A DNA stretch of 51,712 nucleotides from CAYGVT01 sp964353355 (GTDB taxonomy: Archaea > Thermoplasmatota > DTKX01 > GCA-020343715), in the NCBI GenBank assembly GCA_964353355.1, contig CAYGVT010000037.1, positions 1-51,712 of the forward strand, in the 5' to 3' direction. Shown in pieces: positions 27,495 through 35,740 of this stretch (positions are counted from its first letter, which is position 1; the number at the start of each line of letters is the position of its first letter). Position numbers and translations under genes: made by a program. A model generated the notes under the pieces. It searched no databases. It saw only the letters and a program-made list of their open reading frames with translations, and was not told where the DNA came from.

Positions 27495-28123
27495 CTCACC
27501 CCGTCCGGGGGGATGCCGAGGCCCTCCTTCTTGGCGCTGCCGTCCCCCGTCACGTCACCGTCCCTCACCGCGCCACCGCCCCTCGCCACGCTCCCGTCCT
27601 TGCCGGTGGGGGGCATGCCGAGCGCCCTCACGGCCCACGGGCAGTCGCCCCTGCGCGGGCACCTCTTGCAGTGGTGGAACCGGGCCCTGAGCGGGGTTGC
27701 GACGAACGCCAGGACGGCGAAGAGGACCAAGGGCACCAGCGGGACGTCGATGCCCCTCCACGCCATCCAGGCCGCGCCAGCGACTGGCAGGAACCAGACC
27801 GGCATCACGCCGTAGACGTTGTGCGCGAACGCCTGCGCGAAGAGCTTGGGGTCGCGGCGCGCCGCGAGCCGCTCGGAGATGACGCCGAAGCCGGACGGGC
27901 AGAGCTCGCTGCCTTGGATGGTGCAGTGCGGGCACACCCGCAGCATCATCCAAAGGGGCGCGACGGCGGTCGCGGCGAGCTCGAGCGCGGCCAATCCCCA
28001 GTGCATCGGCAGCAGGACGAGCGCGCCCAGCGCGCCGATGGCGGCCATGAGGCCGATTTCGAGCGCGAACGCGCCCGCCCACCGCCTGCCCCGCCTCGGG
28101 GTCCCGACCGCTCGCTGCGTCAT
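27491..28123 (-). CDS. Small membrane protein with two cytoplasmic-type Cys clusters
   Basis: Not recognised. The 210-aa protein starts at ATG 28123, with GAGGG a few nt upstream; an upstream GTG (28138) would add five residues. Four TM helices are likely: two near 20-65 (IGLMAAIGALGALVLLP and ALELAATAVAPLWMML) and two near 105-150 (VYGVMPVWFLPVAGAAWMA and PLVLFAVLAFVATPL). Two Cys-rich loops follow helices two and four: CPHCTIQGSELCP and HHCKRCPRRGDCP. These could bind zinc or an Fe-S cluster, and the matching placement suggests both lie on the same membrane face. The C-terminal 50 aa are Gly-rich and charged. It is translationally coupled to the FG-GAP gene downstream and lies 92 nt after the giant PKD gene. 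Confidence 0.6.
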   Translation of the reverse strand: MTQRAVGTPRRGRRWAGAFALEIGLMAAIGALGALVLLPMHWGLAALELAATAVAPLWMMLRVCPHCTIQGSELCPSGFGVISERLAARRDPKLFAQAFAHNVYGVMPVWFLPVAGAAWMAWRGIDVPLVPLVLFAVLAFVATPLRARFHHCKRCPRRGDCPWAVRALGMPPTGKDGSVARGGGAVRDGDVTGDGSAKKEGLGIPPDGVR

Positions 28124-28215
28124 CTGGCCCTCACACACTCCTCCGCCACATCATGCTTGCGCCTCATGGCTTCGGCCCCATGCCCCGCCCGCACGCGCTG
28201 GCGTGAAGGGCCGCC

Positions 28216-31200
28216 TCAGAAGTACTTGTCGCACTCCTCGCAGTAGGGCCGGCCGAAGTCGTTGTCGTGGTCGAGCGGCGCCCCGCACTTGGGGCAGTCG
28301 AGCAGGCGGCCCTTCGGGTCCGTCCTCCCTGCCGCCGCGGCCGGCGCGGCCGCGGACCCGCGCTGGGCCATCGCGCCCCTCCCGGTCGCCTGGGGCGCGG
28401 CCCTGGGCGCGGGGCTTTGGCCTGTCGTCTCCGGCGGCGCCCTCGGCGCCACCGGCTGGGTGTCGCCGCGGTTGGAGAACATGAGGTAGCCCACTATGGC
28501 GAGCACAGCGACGAGCACGAGCGCGCCGATGATGAGGCCCATGCTCCCCTTCTCCTCGTCGTCGCCCGGCGGGTTGGTGGACGGGTCGACCACGCGGACC
28601 TGTGTGACCTTCTGCGTGGTCTCGTAGTTGTCCTCCGTGCCGTACTCGCGGGCGAAGACGCGGACCTCCAGGTCCATGCCGCGCGGGAAGTTGTAGGTGC
28701 TGTCGTTGAAGCTCACGTTCCTCACGTTGTTGCCCAGGTTGGCCATGCGCCCGATCTGGGCCATGTCCTTGTATATCTCGACCGTGAACCTCATCTGGTC
28801 GCCGTTGGGGTCGGTCGCGGACCACTCGATGAAGAGCTTGCCGTTTGCGAGCCTCGTGTCGCCCGTGGTCGGCTTGAGCACGATGAGGACCGGGGGCTCG
28901 TTCGGCTCGAGCGCGCGGACCGTGATGCTGTCGGGCGTGGACCACTGCCCGGCGCCGTCTTGCACCTCGAGGGTGAACGTGTAGGTGGCCGCGGTCTCGG
29001 GCTGGAAAGTGGCGATGAGCTTGTCGTCGTCGCGGAAGCCCGGGGCGTTGGGGTGGCTGGTGCACCGCCACCGGTAGGCCATGAGCGGGCCCTCCGCGTC
29101 GGAGCTGGCGCCCCCGTTGAGCTCGACGGTGCGCCCCACGCGCACGGTCGTGTCCGCGCCCGCCCTCGCGATTGGCAGGTAGTCGACCCGGCCCACGGCG
29201 ACGGTGCGCTCGGCCGCGGCCGACCAGGCGCCCTCGTCGTCCTGGACCACGAGGGAGACCGTGTAGTCGCGCGCAGCGCTGGGCTTGAAGGTCATCAGGG
29301 AGGTGTCCGCGCCGGTCATGGCGTAGCCCGTGGGGCTGGTGATCTCCCACTTCCACGCCGCGACCTGGCCGTCCTCGTCCGTGGACGAGGCGGCGGACAG
29401 GGTCACGTTCTCGCCCGGCACGCCCGTGGTCGGGCCGGATATGACGGCCGTGGGCCGCACGTTGACCCGCACGGGGACCGTGAACGAGGCCAGGTTCGTG
29501 GACCACGCGCCGAGGTCGTCCTGCACCTCGATTGTGAAGGTGAAGTCGCCCGTGCTGTTGGGCGTGAACGTCACGGCGTAGGTGCCCTGGCCGTCGAACA
29601 CGAGCGTGGGGTGGCTCAGGCACGTCCACTTGAAGGCCACGACGCGGCCGTCGGGGTCGTAGGACTCCGAGCCGTCCAGGTAGACGCGGTCGCCCGGCCT
29701 GGTGGGCGGCGCGGGCCCGCTCACCTTCGCGAAGGGCAGCGCGTTGACCGGCGGGCGCACGACCTGGATGGTCACCATGTCCTCGCTGAGGGACCAGGTG
29801 TTGTTGTCGTCGCGCACGGCGAGCGTGAACACGTAGTTCGCGGGGTCGAGGGGCTTGAAGGAGATGGCCGTCGTGTTCTGGCCGATGAACGCGATCGTCG
29901 GGTGGCTGGTGCAGTTCCACCTGTACTCCAAGACGGCACCGTCGTCGTCGTAGGATGAGGCTCCGTCGACCGTGATGTCCTCGCCCACGTACTCGGTGCG
30001 CACGGCCGCGCCCGCGATGCCGGCGACGGGTGGGACGTTCACGGTGGACTGGACTACGGTGACGTTGATCTGCGACTCGGCGCTCCAGCCGCCGCGGTCG
30101 TCCTGGACCACGAGGGTGAACATGTAAACGCCCGGCAGCACCGGCGTGAAGGTCGCCTCCATGGTGTCCGCGCCCGTGATGGGGAGCGCGGGCCGGTTGG
30201 TGCAGTTCCAGTCCCAGGCGGCGATGGTGCCGCCGTCGGGGTCGTAGGAGGAGGAGCCGTTGAGCTTGACGAGCCTGTTGACTATGGCCTGGAAGTCGTT
30301 GCCCGCGATGGAGATGGGCGGCACGTTCGACCGGGCCTGGACCGTGATGTTGACCTCGTCGGTCGGGCTCCACGTGTCGTTGTCGTCGCGGACCTTGAGC
30401 GTGAACGCGTAGACGCCGACCGTCGAGGGGGCCATGAAGCCCGCCTCGGGCAGCGTCGCGTTCTGCAGGAAGACCGGCGTGGGGTTGGACAGCGAGGCGT
30501 TCCACTGCCACGCGGCCACGGTCCCGTCGTTGTCGTGGGAGCCCGAGGCGTCGAGCGTGACCAGGTCGCCGATGTACACGGACAGGTCCGGGCCCGCGTC
30601 CGCGACCGGCGGCTCGTTGGGCTTGTACGCGCGCAGCTCGGCGAAGACCGTCGTCGACCAGTGGCCGTCCTTGTCCTCGACCACCAGCGAGAAGGAGTAG
30701 TTGCCCGCCCTGTCCGGGGTGATGGTCGGGGTCGCGTTGTTGTCGCTGGGGCTCATGCCCGCGTCCGTGAGCGTCGAGCCCGAGGGCTTCTTCGTTATGT
30801 TCCACTCGTATGTCAGGATGGTGCCCGTCGGGTCGCCCGAGGGCGCGTCCTCGTCGTCCGTGCTCTTGGTGCCGTCGAGCCTCGCCGCGGTGCTGAGGGG
30901 GGTGTCGGTCGCGTTGACGGTCGTGCCGTACCAGACGATCTTCGCGACGGGGTCGCCGAGGCCGGTTATGTTGCCCTTCCACGCGCGCAGCCCGCCCGAG
31001 CTCGCGTCGCCCCACATGGCGCCAGCCACGTCGGGCAGCCTGTCTTTGTTGAAGTCGCCCACGCAGGCGCCGTAGTAGGCACCCGTGGTCGGCAGCTTCT
31101 TGGAGGCCTTGGACCAGCTCTGCGAGCCGCCCGCGCCCCCGTTGCCCTGGTAGAGCTCGATGCCGCCCGAGGGGCGCGCGACCAGGATGTCCAGGTCGCC

Positions 31201-32268
31201 GTCGCGGTCCATGTCCACGAGGTTCGTCTCCGCGTAGGTGCCCGAGGTCGGCAGCCCCGAGTTCGCCGTCGTCCAGGAGAAGTTCCCACCGCCAGTGGAG
31301 CCGCCGCCGTTGCCGAGGAGGCACACGACGCCCGAGCTCTGCATCGCGTACACGAGGTCCATGTCGCCGTCCTTGTCGACGTCGCCGGCAGCCACGCCGA
31401 AGGTGTTCTCCGACGAGGTGGAGGTGAAGTTGCTGTCGCGGCTGGTCCACGTGCCGGCCCCGTTGCCCGTCCAGAGGTGGATGGGGGGCCTGGTGCCAGC
31501 GTAGTCCGTCGCGAGGATGTCCTTGTTGCCGTCGCCGTTCATGTCCACGACGGCGATGCCCGTGTACTCGCCGTTCGTGGGCAGGTTCGTGGCCTTGGAG
31601 GTCCAGGTGAAGCTGCCGCCGGAGCCGCCGTCGCCGGCCCACACCTTGATGCCGCTCCCGTGGCCGGCCGCGACGATGTCCATGTCGCCGTCCTTGTTGA
31701 TGTCGGCCGCCAGCACCTGGTCGTAGTAGTTGTTCGTCTCTGGCCTGGTGCTCGCCACCCAGCTGAGCTTGCCGCTGACGGTCCCGTTGTTCAGGTGGAC
31801 GTTCACGCCCGTGACCGATGAGCCGCCCCAGCCCTCGCCGCCCGCGACGAGGTCCAGGTCGCCGTCGCCGTCGAGGTCGCCCAGGCCGATTCCCCCGTAG
31901 ATGCCGTCGGAGGCCTGGTTGGTCGGGAGGCCCGAGGAGTTCTTGTCCCAGCCGCCGTCCGTGGGGTCGTAGGTGTAGGCCCAAAGGCCGTATGTGTTCA
32001 CGCTGCCGGAGGGGTACTGGCCGGCCGCGCCCACGATGTCGGTGTAGCCGTCGCCGTTCAGGTCGCCCGCGACCACGAAGTTGAAGTCGCCGGTGCTCTG
32101 CAGCCCCGTGCTCATGGCGGTGTAGTCCTGGAGCGCGATGGCCATGAGGTCGACCCCGCCCTCGACGCCCGTGGCCCCGCCTAGCGAGGCGAGCGCGGCG
32201 GGGGCCGGGAGCAGGAAGGCGACCGCGAGCAACAGGACACTTACCCTAGCGAACGTTGACGCACCCAT
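28216..32268 (-). CDS. Giant surface protein: FG-GAP propeller, seven PKD domains, TM helix and cytoplasmic zinc ribbon
   Basis: Protein of 1350 aa. The signal peptide is ARVSVLLLAVAFLLPAPAALA. Residues about 45-430 hold seven FG-GAP repeats (for example DLNGDGYTDIVGA, DINKDGDMDIVAA, DMDRDGDLDILVA). About seven PKD-like domains follow (430-1115); at least four contain a W-x-C-x-x-[HR]-P motif. An Fn3-like domain (LIVLKPTTGDTRLANG) leads to one TM helix (GLIIGALVLVAVLAIVGYLMF), a long Pro/Ala/Gln linker, and a terminal zinc ribbon (CPKCGAPLD ... CEECDKYF). The ribbon lies on the cytoplasmic side, so this protein physically spans from an outward Ca-binding propeller to an inward metal-binding module. 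TGGAGGGTC upstream of ATG 32268 is a good ribosome site. It is the first gene of a four-gene minus-strand cluster. Confidence 0.85.
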   Translation of the reverse strand: MGASTFARVSVLLLAVAFLLPAPAALASLGGATGVEGGVDLMAIALQDYTAMSTGLQSTGDFNFVVAGDLNGDGYTDIVGAAGQYPSGSVNTYGLWAYTYDPTDGGWDKNSSGLPTNQASDGIYGGIGLGDLDGDGDLDLVAGGEGWGGSSVTGVNVHLNNGTVSGKLSWVASTRPETNNYYDQVLAADINKDGDMDIVAAGHGSGIKVWAGDGGSGGSFTWTSKATNLPTNGEYTGIAVVDMNGDGNKDILATDYAGTRPPIHLWTGNGAGTWTSRDSNFTSTSSENTFGVAAGDVDKDGDMDLVYAMQSSGVVCLLGNGGGSTGGGNFSWTTANSGLPTSGTYAETNLVDMDRDGDLDILVARPSGGIELYQGNGGAGGSQSWSKASKKLPTTGAYYGACVGDFNKDRLPDVAGAMWGDASSGGLRAWKGNITGLGDPVAKIVWYGTTVNATDTPLSTAARLDGTKSTDDEDAPSGDPTGTILTYEWNITKKPSGSTLTDAGMSPSDNNATPTITPDRAGNYSFSLVVEDKDGHWSTTVFAELRAYKPNEPPVADAGPDLSVYIGDLVTLDASGSHDNDGTVAAWQWNASLSNPTPVFLQNATLPEAGFMAPSTVGVYAFTLKVRDDNDTWSPTDEVNITVQARSNVPPISIAGNDFQAIVNRLVKLNGSSSYDPDGGTIAAWDWNCTNRPALPITGADTMEATFTPVLPGVYMFTLVVQDDRGGWSAESQINVTVVQSTVNVPPVAGIAGAAVRTEYVGEDITVDGASSYDDDGAVLEYRWNCTSHPTIAFIGQNTTAISFKPLDPANYVFTLAVRDDNNTWSLSEDMVTIQVVRPPVNALPFAKVSGPAPPTRPGDRVYLDGSESYDPDGRVVAFKWTCLSHPTLVFDGQGTYAVTFTPNSTGDFTFTIEVQDDLGAWSTNLASFTVPVRVNVRPTAVISGPTTGVPGENVTLSAASSTDEDGQVAAWKWEITSPTGYAMTGADTSLMTFKPSAARDYTVSLVVQDDEGAWSAAAERTVAVGRVDYLPIARAGADTTVRVGRTVELNGGASSDAEGPLMAYRWRCTSHPNAPGFRDDDKLIATFQPETAATYTFTLEVQDGAGQWSTPDSITVRALEPNEPPVLIVLKPTTGDTRLANGKLFIEWSATDPNGDQMRFTVEIYKDMAQIGRMANLGNNVRNVSFNDSTYNFPRGMDLEVRVFAREYGTEDNYETTQKVTQVRVVDPSTNPPGDDEEKGSMGLIIGALVLVAVLAIVGYLMFSNRGDTQPVAPRAPPETTGQSPAPRAAPQATGRGAMAQRGSAAAPAAAAGRTDPKGRLLDCPKCGAPLDHDNDFGRPYCEECDKYF

Positions 32269-32328
32269 GCAAGACCCTCCAGGCTGATATCCAGCGTGGC
32301 TTGTACGCCTTTCGAAGGAGGGGGTCCG

Positions 32329-32338
32329 TTTATATAGC
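32329..32338 (-). promoter_or_regulatory. TATA box of the giant FG-GAP/PKD gene
   Basis: GCTATATAAA on the minus strand predicts transcription start near 32306, leaving a leader of about 38 nt with a TGGAGGG ribosome site. Confidence 0.6.
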
Positions 32339-32413
32339 TAGGCCCGAAAATCCATGTTTTGAGAACTACCAGACGGTAAAAAAGAGGCGCCCTGGACGCG
32401 CTGGCCCTCCCGG

Positions 32414-33556
32414 TCACCAGCCGTACTTGGAATAGAGGTGCAAGGCCGGCAGCAGGCGGCGTATGCGGAGGATCGCGGGGAGGGACTGGGGCCGCAGGAG
32501 GGCGCGCGCCAGCACGCCCCCGGGGGTCATCCGGTCCAGGTCCCGTCCCTCGGGGAGCCTTATAAGGACGTCCCAATCGGGATCGGTGAGGACGTCCATG
32601 AGGGCGCGCGCCTCCCGCAGGACCGGGTCCGCGAAGGGCGAGGCGCCGAGCGCGCGCTGGTACTCCAGCAGCGGGCCGTCCCCGCCCACCTCGGCCGCGC
32701 GCGCGATGTGCTCGGCCGCCATGCGCGAGCTGGACAGCGCCGCGTGCACCCCGCCGCCGCTGCACGGGTTCGTGAGGCCGGCGGCGTCGCCAACCGCCAC
32801 CACGCCAGGGCCGGCGCACCTCTCGTTGCACCCGCCCTGCGGGATTAATCCGCGCGACATCGACCGCCGCTCCCGAATGTCCAGGTCGATGCGGGTGCAG
32901 AGCATGTCCAGGAGGGGCCTAGGGTCCTGCGTCGACACGACGCCGACGTTCAGCTCGAAGCCTCGGTCGAAGCACCAGGCGTAGCCGCCGGGGTATCGCG
33001 CGCTGCAGTAGAACCGCAGATGGTCGTCCCTGAGCGCCTCCGCGGGCGCAAAACGGTAGAGCACGGCCGCCGCCATCCTCCCGGCCGGCCCCAGGCCCAG
33101 GGAGGCGCCGAGGGGGGACCCTGGGCCGTCGGCCAGCACCAGCAGCCGCGACGCGACCGGGCCGCCCGGGGCCCCGAGCCTCCATCCGTCGTCCCCTCGC
33201 ACGGCCGACGTGACGGCCGTGGACGTGCGCACCTCCGCGCCCTCGCCCTCGGCGAGCGCGACGAGGTGGCGGTCGAAGGCCGTGCGGCTTATGCAGTAGC
33301 CAGGGACCGGGACCTCGAAGTGGTGCCCGGAGGGGCTGAGCACGCGCACGCCCTGGATCCGGCGCATGACGAACTCGTCGCGCACGTCGACGCCGTTGCT
33401 CGAGAGCGCGAACTCGCTCAGCGCCTCGCCGCACTGGACCGGCAAGCCCACGGCGCGCCGGCGCTCCAGCACCACGACCGAGAGGCCCCTGCTGGCGAGC
33501 TGCCAGGCCGCCATGCCCCCCGCGGGGCCCGCCCCGACGACCGCCACGTCGTGCAC
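32414..33556 (-). CDS. Geranylgeranyl reductase family flavoprotein
   Basis: FAD protein of 380 aa. The start is GTG 33556, since a TTAAAG box lies 27 nt upstream. The N-terminal dinucleotide fold VVGAGPAGG is followed by the LERR acidic strand end. Near residue 200 is YPGGYAWCFDRG, equivalent to the family's P-x-x-Y-x-W-x-F motif that lines the isoprenoid pocket, and near 270 is VVAVGDAAGLTNPCSGGG, the second FAD motif. Enzymes of this family saturate the geranylgeranyl chains of archaeal membrane lipids, or related isoprenoids. The replacement of F-P by F-D in the pocket motif is a small departure. No lipid synthesis genes are adjacent, so the exact substrate is uncertain. Confidence 0.85.
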   Translation of the reverse strand: MHDVAVVGAGPAGGMAAWQLASRGLSVVVLERRRAVGLPVQCGEALSEFALSSNGVDVRDEFVMRRIQGVRVLSPSGHHFEVPVPGYCISRTAFDRHLVALAEGEGAEVRTSTAVTSAVRGDDGWRLGAPGGPVASRLLVLADGPGSPLGASLGLGPAGRMAAAVLYRFAPAEALRDDHLRFYCSARYPGGYAWCFDRGFELNVGVVSTQDPRPLLDMLCTRIDLDIRERRSMSRGLIPQGGCNERCAGPGVVAVGDAAGLTNPCSGGGVHAALSSSRMAAEHIARAAEVGGDGPLLEYQRALGASPFADPVLREARALMDVLTDPDWDVLIRLPEGRDLDRMTPGGVLARALLRPQSLPAILRIRRLLPALHLYSKYGW

Positions 33557-33579
33557 GCACCGATGAGGGGTGGCCGCGG

Positions 33580-33585
33580 TTAAAG
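33580..33585 (-). promoter_or_regulatory. TATA-like box of the geranylgeranyl reductase gene
   Basis: CTTTAA on the minus strand is centred 27 nt from GTG 33556 and supports that leaderless start. Confidence 0.45.
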
Positions 33586-33649
33586 CAGTTGCCTTCGAGC
33601 GCGCAATGCTTTTCTGCCCGCCAGGCCTTGTCCCAGAGGAGGCATCTCG

Positions 33650-34030
33650 ATGAAGGAGGCCATCATGTCCAAGTCGGCGCCCGCGCCGATCGGCCCCTAC
33701 TCCCAGGCCGTGCGCGAGGGCCCCTGGCCCTTCGTCTCGGGGTCGCTGGGCATCGACCCCGCGACGGGCGCGCTCGTCCCGGGCGACGCGGCCGCGCAGG
33801 CGGGGCAGGCCCTGAGGAACCTCACCGAGATCGTCAAATCCGCGGGCGGCTCGGCCATCGACGTGGTCAAGACGACCATCTTCCTGGCCAACATGGACGA
33901 CTTCGCCAGTGTCAACGCCGTCTACGGCGAGGTGTTCACTGGCACGCCTCCCGCGAGGTCCACGGTCCAGGTCGCGCGGCTGCCCAAGGACGCGCTCGTG
34001 GAGATCGAGGCCATCGCGCACATCGGGTAG
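33650..34030 (+). CDS. RidA/YjgF-family enamine/imine deaminase, copy 1
   Basis: Protein of 126 aa, normal RidA length. Family features are complete: GPYSQAV near residue 15, SGSLGIDPATG near 30, and the active-site Arg in PPARSTVQV (R103) with E120 in VEIEAIA. RidA proteins hydrolyse reactive enamines or imines such as 2-aminoacrylate that are released by PLP enzymes. A GAGGAGG ribosome site lies at 33636-33642 and a weak TATA (GCTTTTCT) near 33609. It is followed by a second copy 183 nt downstream with its own promoter-like box. Confidence 0.92.
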   Translation: MKEAIMSKSAPAPIGPYSQAVREGPWPFVSGSLGIDPATGALVPGDAAAQAGQALRNLTEIVKSAGGSAIDVVKTTIFLANMDDFASVNAVYGEVFTGTPPARSTVQVARLPKDALVEIEAIAHIG

Positions 34031-34212
34031 CGGCTCTGCGCCTCCCCAGCCTGGCAGCGCCATCCGCCATCGAGCTGCCGCATCATGACCGTTGACCGTG
34101 CGCACGGCGCCGGTGGGCAACAGGGACCGTCCCGAGCATCGAGCCTAGGGCGGTCTCCCGGACACGCAATCCTTTTGAGGTCGCCGTGCGCTGTAGCACG
34201 CGTGGAACCCCC

Positions 34213-34593
34213 ATGAAGGTAGCCATCCTATCCAAGTCCGCGCCAGCGCCCGTCGGCCCCTACTCGCAGGCCATCAGGGCCGGCGACCATCTCTATGTCT
34301 CCGGCATGCTGGGCATCGACCCCGCGACGGGCGTGCTCGTCCCGGGCGACGCGGCCGCTCAGACCCGGCGGGCCCTGACGAACCTGACCAGTGTGCTCCA
34401 GACGAGCGGCGCCACCGTCAGCCAGGTGGTCAAGACGACCGTCTTTTTGAAGAGCATGGACGACTTCACGTCCATGAACGCCGCCTACGCCGAGGTGTTC
34501 AAGCACGACCCGCCCGCCAGGTCGGTGGCCCAGGTCGTGATGCTCCCCAAGGACGCGCTCGTCGAGATCGACGCCCTCGTGTACCTCAAGTAG
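34213..34593 (+). CDS. RidA/YjgF-family protein, copy 2
   Basis: Protein of 126 aa, co-linear with copy 1. ATG 34213 is preferred because similarity to copy 1 begins there; an upstream ATG at 34186 adds nine residues unlike the family. R103 is kept in PPARSVAQV, but the position equal to E120 of copy 1 is Asp (VEIDALVYLK), a conservative change at a catalytic position. Substitutions cluster in the second half, including FKHDP for FTGTP. This pattern fits a recent tandem duplication with some divergence in activity or substrate. A CTTTTGA box sits at 34172-34178. Confidence 0.9.
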   Translation: MKVAILSKSAPAPVGPYSQAIRAGDHLYVSGMLGIDPATGVLVPGDAAAQTRRALTNLTSVLQTSGATVSQVVKTTVFLKSMDDFTSMNAAYAEVFKHDPPARSVAQVVMLPKDALVEIDALVYLK

Positions 34594-34606
34594 GCCGTGG
34601 CGCGCC

Positions 34607-35266
34607 TCAGGATTGCCTGTGCGCCACGACCGAGTCCCAGGCCTGCATCACGTCGAAGAAGTCCTCGAACAGCACGAAGGGCCGGCCCTCCTCCTCGAGC
34701 GCATCGGCCAGCCAGCCCCTCGCGAACACGATGTTGGCCTCCTTCGATGGGCAGTGGTCGGTGCGCCCGTTGCCGATGTAGGCCACGTAGTTCCCGTCGG
34801 CCTTGAGCGAGCGGACGAGCGCGAGCTTGCAATGTCCGCACTTGTCGCACTCCGGCGAGGGTCGGGGAAAGCCCACCTTCCAGGCGCCCTCCTTTCCCCG
34901 CTTGAACGTGTTGCAGAAGACCGCGCCGTAGTCGATGCCGTTGGCCTCGAGGACCTCGTCCACGTAGATGTCAAGGCCCTCGGAGGCGATGGCGAGCGGG
35001 AAGCCCAGGCCCCGGAGGTGCGACACGAACTCAGGGAAGCCCAGGCGCAGCCGCGCGCTCTCGCGCACGAACGCGCGCATCTGCGCCTCGGTCGCCTCCA
35101 TCATCTCGAACTCGCGGGACTTGGCATCCCTGACGGTGAGCTCGCCGGCGTCGAGCCTCCTCTCAAGCTCCTGCCATGCGGGGCGGGCGAACCGCTCGAG
35201 CAGCTGGCGCGAGACCTCCTCCTCGGTCACGGTCCCGTCGAAGTCCACGACGACGGCCACGTCCAT
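34607..35266 (-). CDS. HAD-family phosphatase, MtnX-like
   Basis: Protein of 219 aa with the HAD motifs: VVDFDGT at the N-terminus (nucleophile D8, acid D10), ASEG near residue 95 as motif II, and YIGNGRTDHCPSKEA near 165 as motif III. A CDKCGHCK insertion before motif III resembles the Cys cluster found in MtnX-like and PSP-like phosphatases. MtnX proper removes phosphate from 2-hydroxy-3-keto-5-methylthiopentenyl-1-phosphate in methionine salvage; no other salvage gene is near, so the substrate is open. The start ATG 35266 lies 27 nt from TTATAA on the minus strand and is leaderless. Confidence 0.85.
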   Translation of the reverse strand: MDVAVVVDFDGTVTEEEVSRQLLERFARPAWQELERRLDAGELTVRDAKSREFEMMEATEAQMRAFVRESARLRLGFPEFVSHLRGLGFPLAIASEGLDIYVDEVLEANGIDYGAVFCNTFKRGKEGAWKVGFPRPSPECDKCGHCKLALVRSLKADGNYVAYIGNGRTDHCPSKEANIVFARGWLADALEEEGRPFVLFEDFFDVMQAWDSVVAHRQS

Positions 35267-35290
35267 GGTGCCCTTGATTGCGCACCGGGC

Positions 35291-35336
35291 TTATAATCGC
35301 ACCGAGCGCGTCACCGTTCGCCCATATGAATATCTA
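35291..35336. promoter_or_regulatory. Divergent promoter pair for the phosphatase and DUF1801 genes
   Basis: GATTATAA on the minus strand (35291-35298) is centred 27 nt from ATG 35266. AATATCTAG on the plus strand (about 35329-35336) is centred 27 nt from GTG 35359. The two promoters sit back to back. Confidence 0.5.
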
Positions 35337-35358
35337 GCGCCCGGGCAGTGCCATCGCG

Positions 35359-35736
35359 GTGAGGGCCATGGATTACAAGGTCCCGAAGGGCTCGACCGTG
35401 GACGAGTGGGAGGAGCGGCTCCCGCAGCCCCAGCGCGACATCGTCAGGGGCCTGCGGATGGCGGCCAGGAAGACGCTTCCCAAGGCCCGCGAGGTTGTCA
35501 AGTGGGGATGGCCCTGGTACGAGGGCAAGGGACGGGTCGCGGCCATCCTTGTGTTCAACGAGCACGTGAACCTCCAAGTCGCGCGCGGCGCGCGGCTCGA
35601 GGACCCCGAGGGGCTCCTCGAGGGGACGGGCAAGGACATGCGGTTCCTCAAGGTGCGCACGGTGGCCGACCTTGGGAGGCTGCCCATCGAGCGGTCCCTC
35701 AGGGAGGCCGCCGAGGTGGACGCAGGGAGGGAGTGA
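35359..35736 (+). CDS. DUF1801-family protein
   Basis: Protein of 125 aa if started at GTG 35359, which the TATA spacing favours; ATG 35368 would shorten it by three residues. It matches the DUF1801 pattern: VKWGWPWY near residue 50, a VAAILVFNEHVNLQV strand, then LEDPEGLLEGTGKDMRFLKVR. The fold is small alpha/beta and the biochemical function is unknown. It is followed 4 nt later by the SRPBCC gene, so the two are one operon. Confidence 0.8.
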   Translation: MRAMDYKVPKGSTVDEWEERLPQPQRDIVRGLRMAARKTLPKAREVVKWGWPWYEGKGRVAAILVFNEHVNLQVARGARLEDPEGLLEGTGKDMRFLKVRTVADLGRLPIERSLREAAEVDAGRE

Positions 35737-35740
35737 GACG

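Noticed and set aside
28900..30700. Regular repeats that could suggest a CRISPR or satellite array
   Set aside because: The period of roughly 270-300 bp follows PKD domains in frame, with diverged DNA; no short direct repeats with unique spacers occur anywhere in the window.
28151..31984. A 1277-aa minus-strand frame overlapping the giant PKD gene
   Set aside because: It is a +1 shadow of the same strand; the real frame has FG-GAP calcium loops, PKD motifs, TM helix and zinc ribbon.
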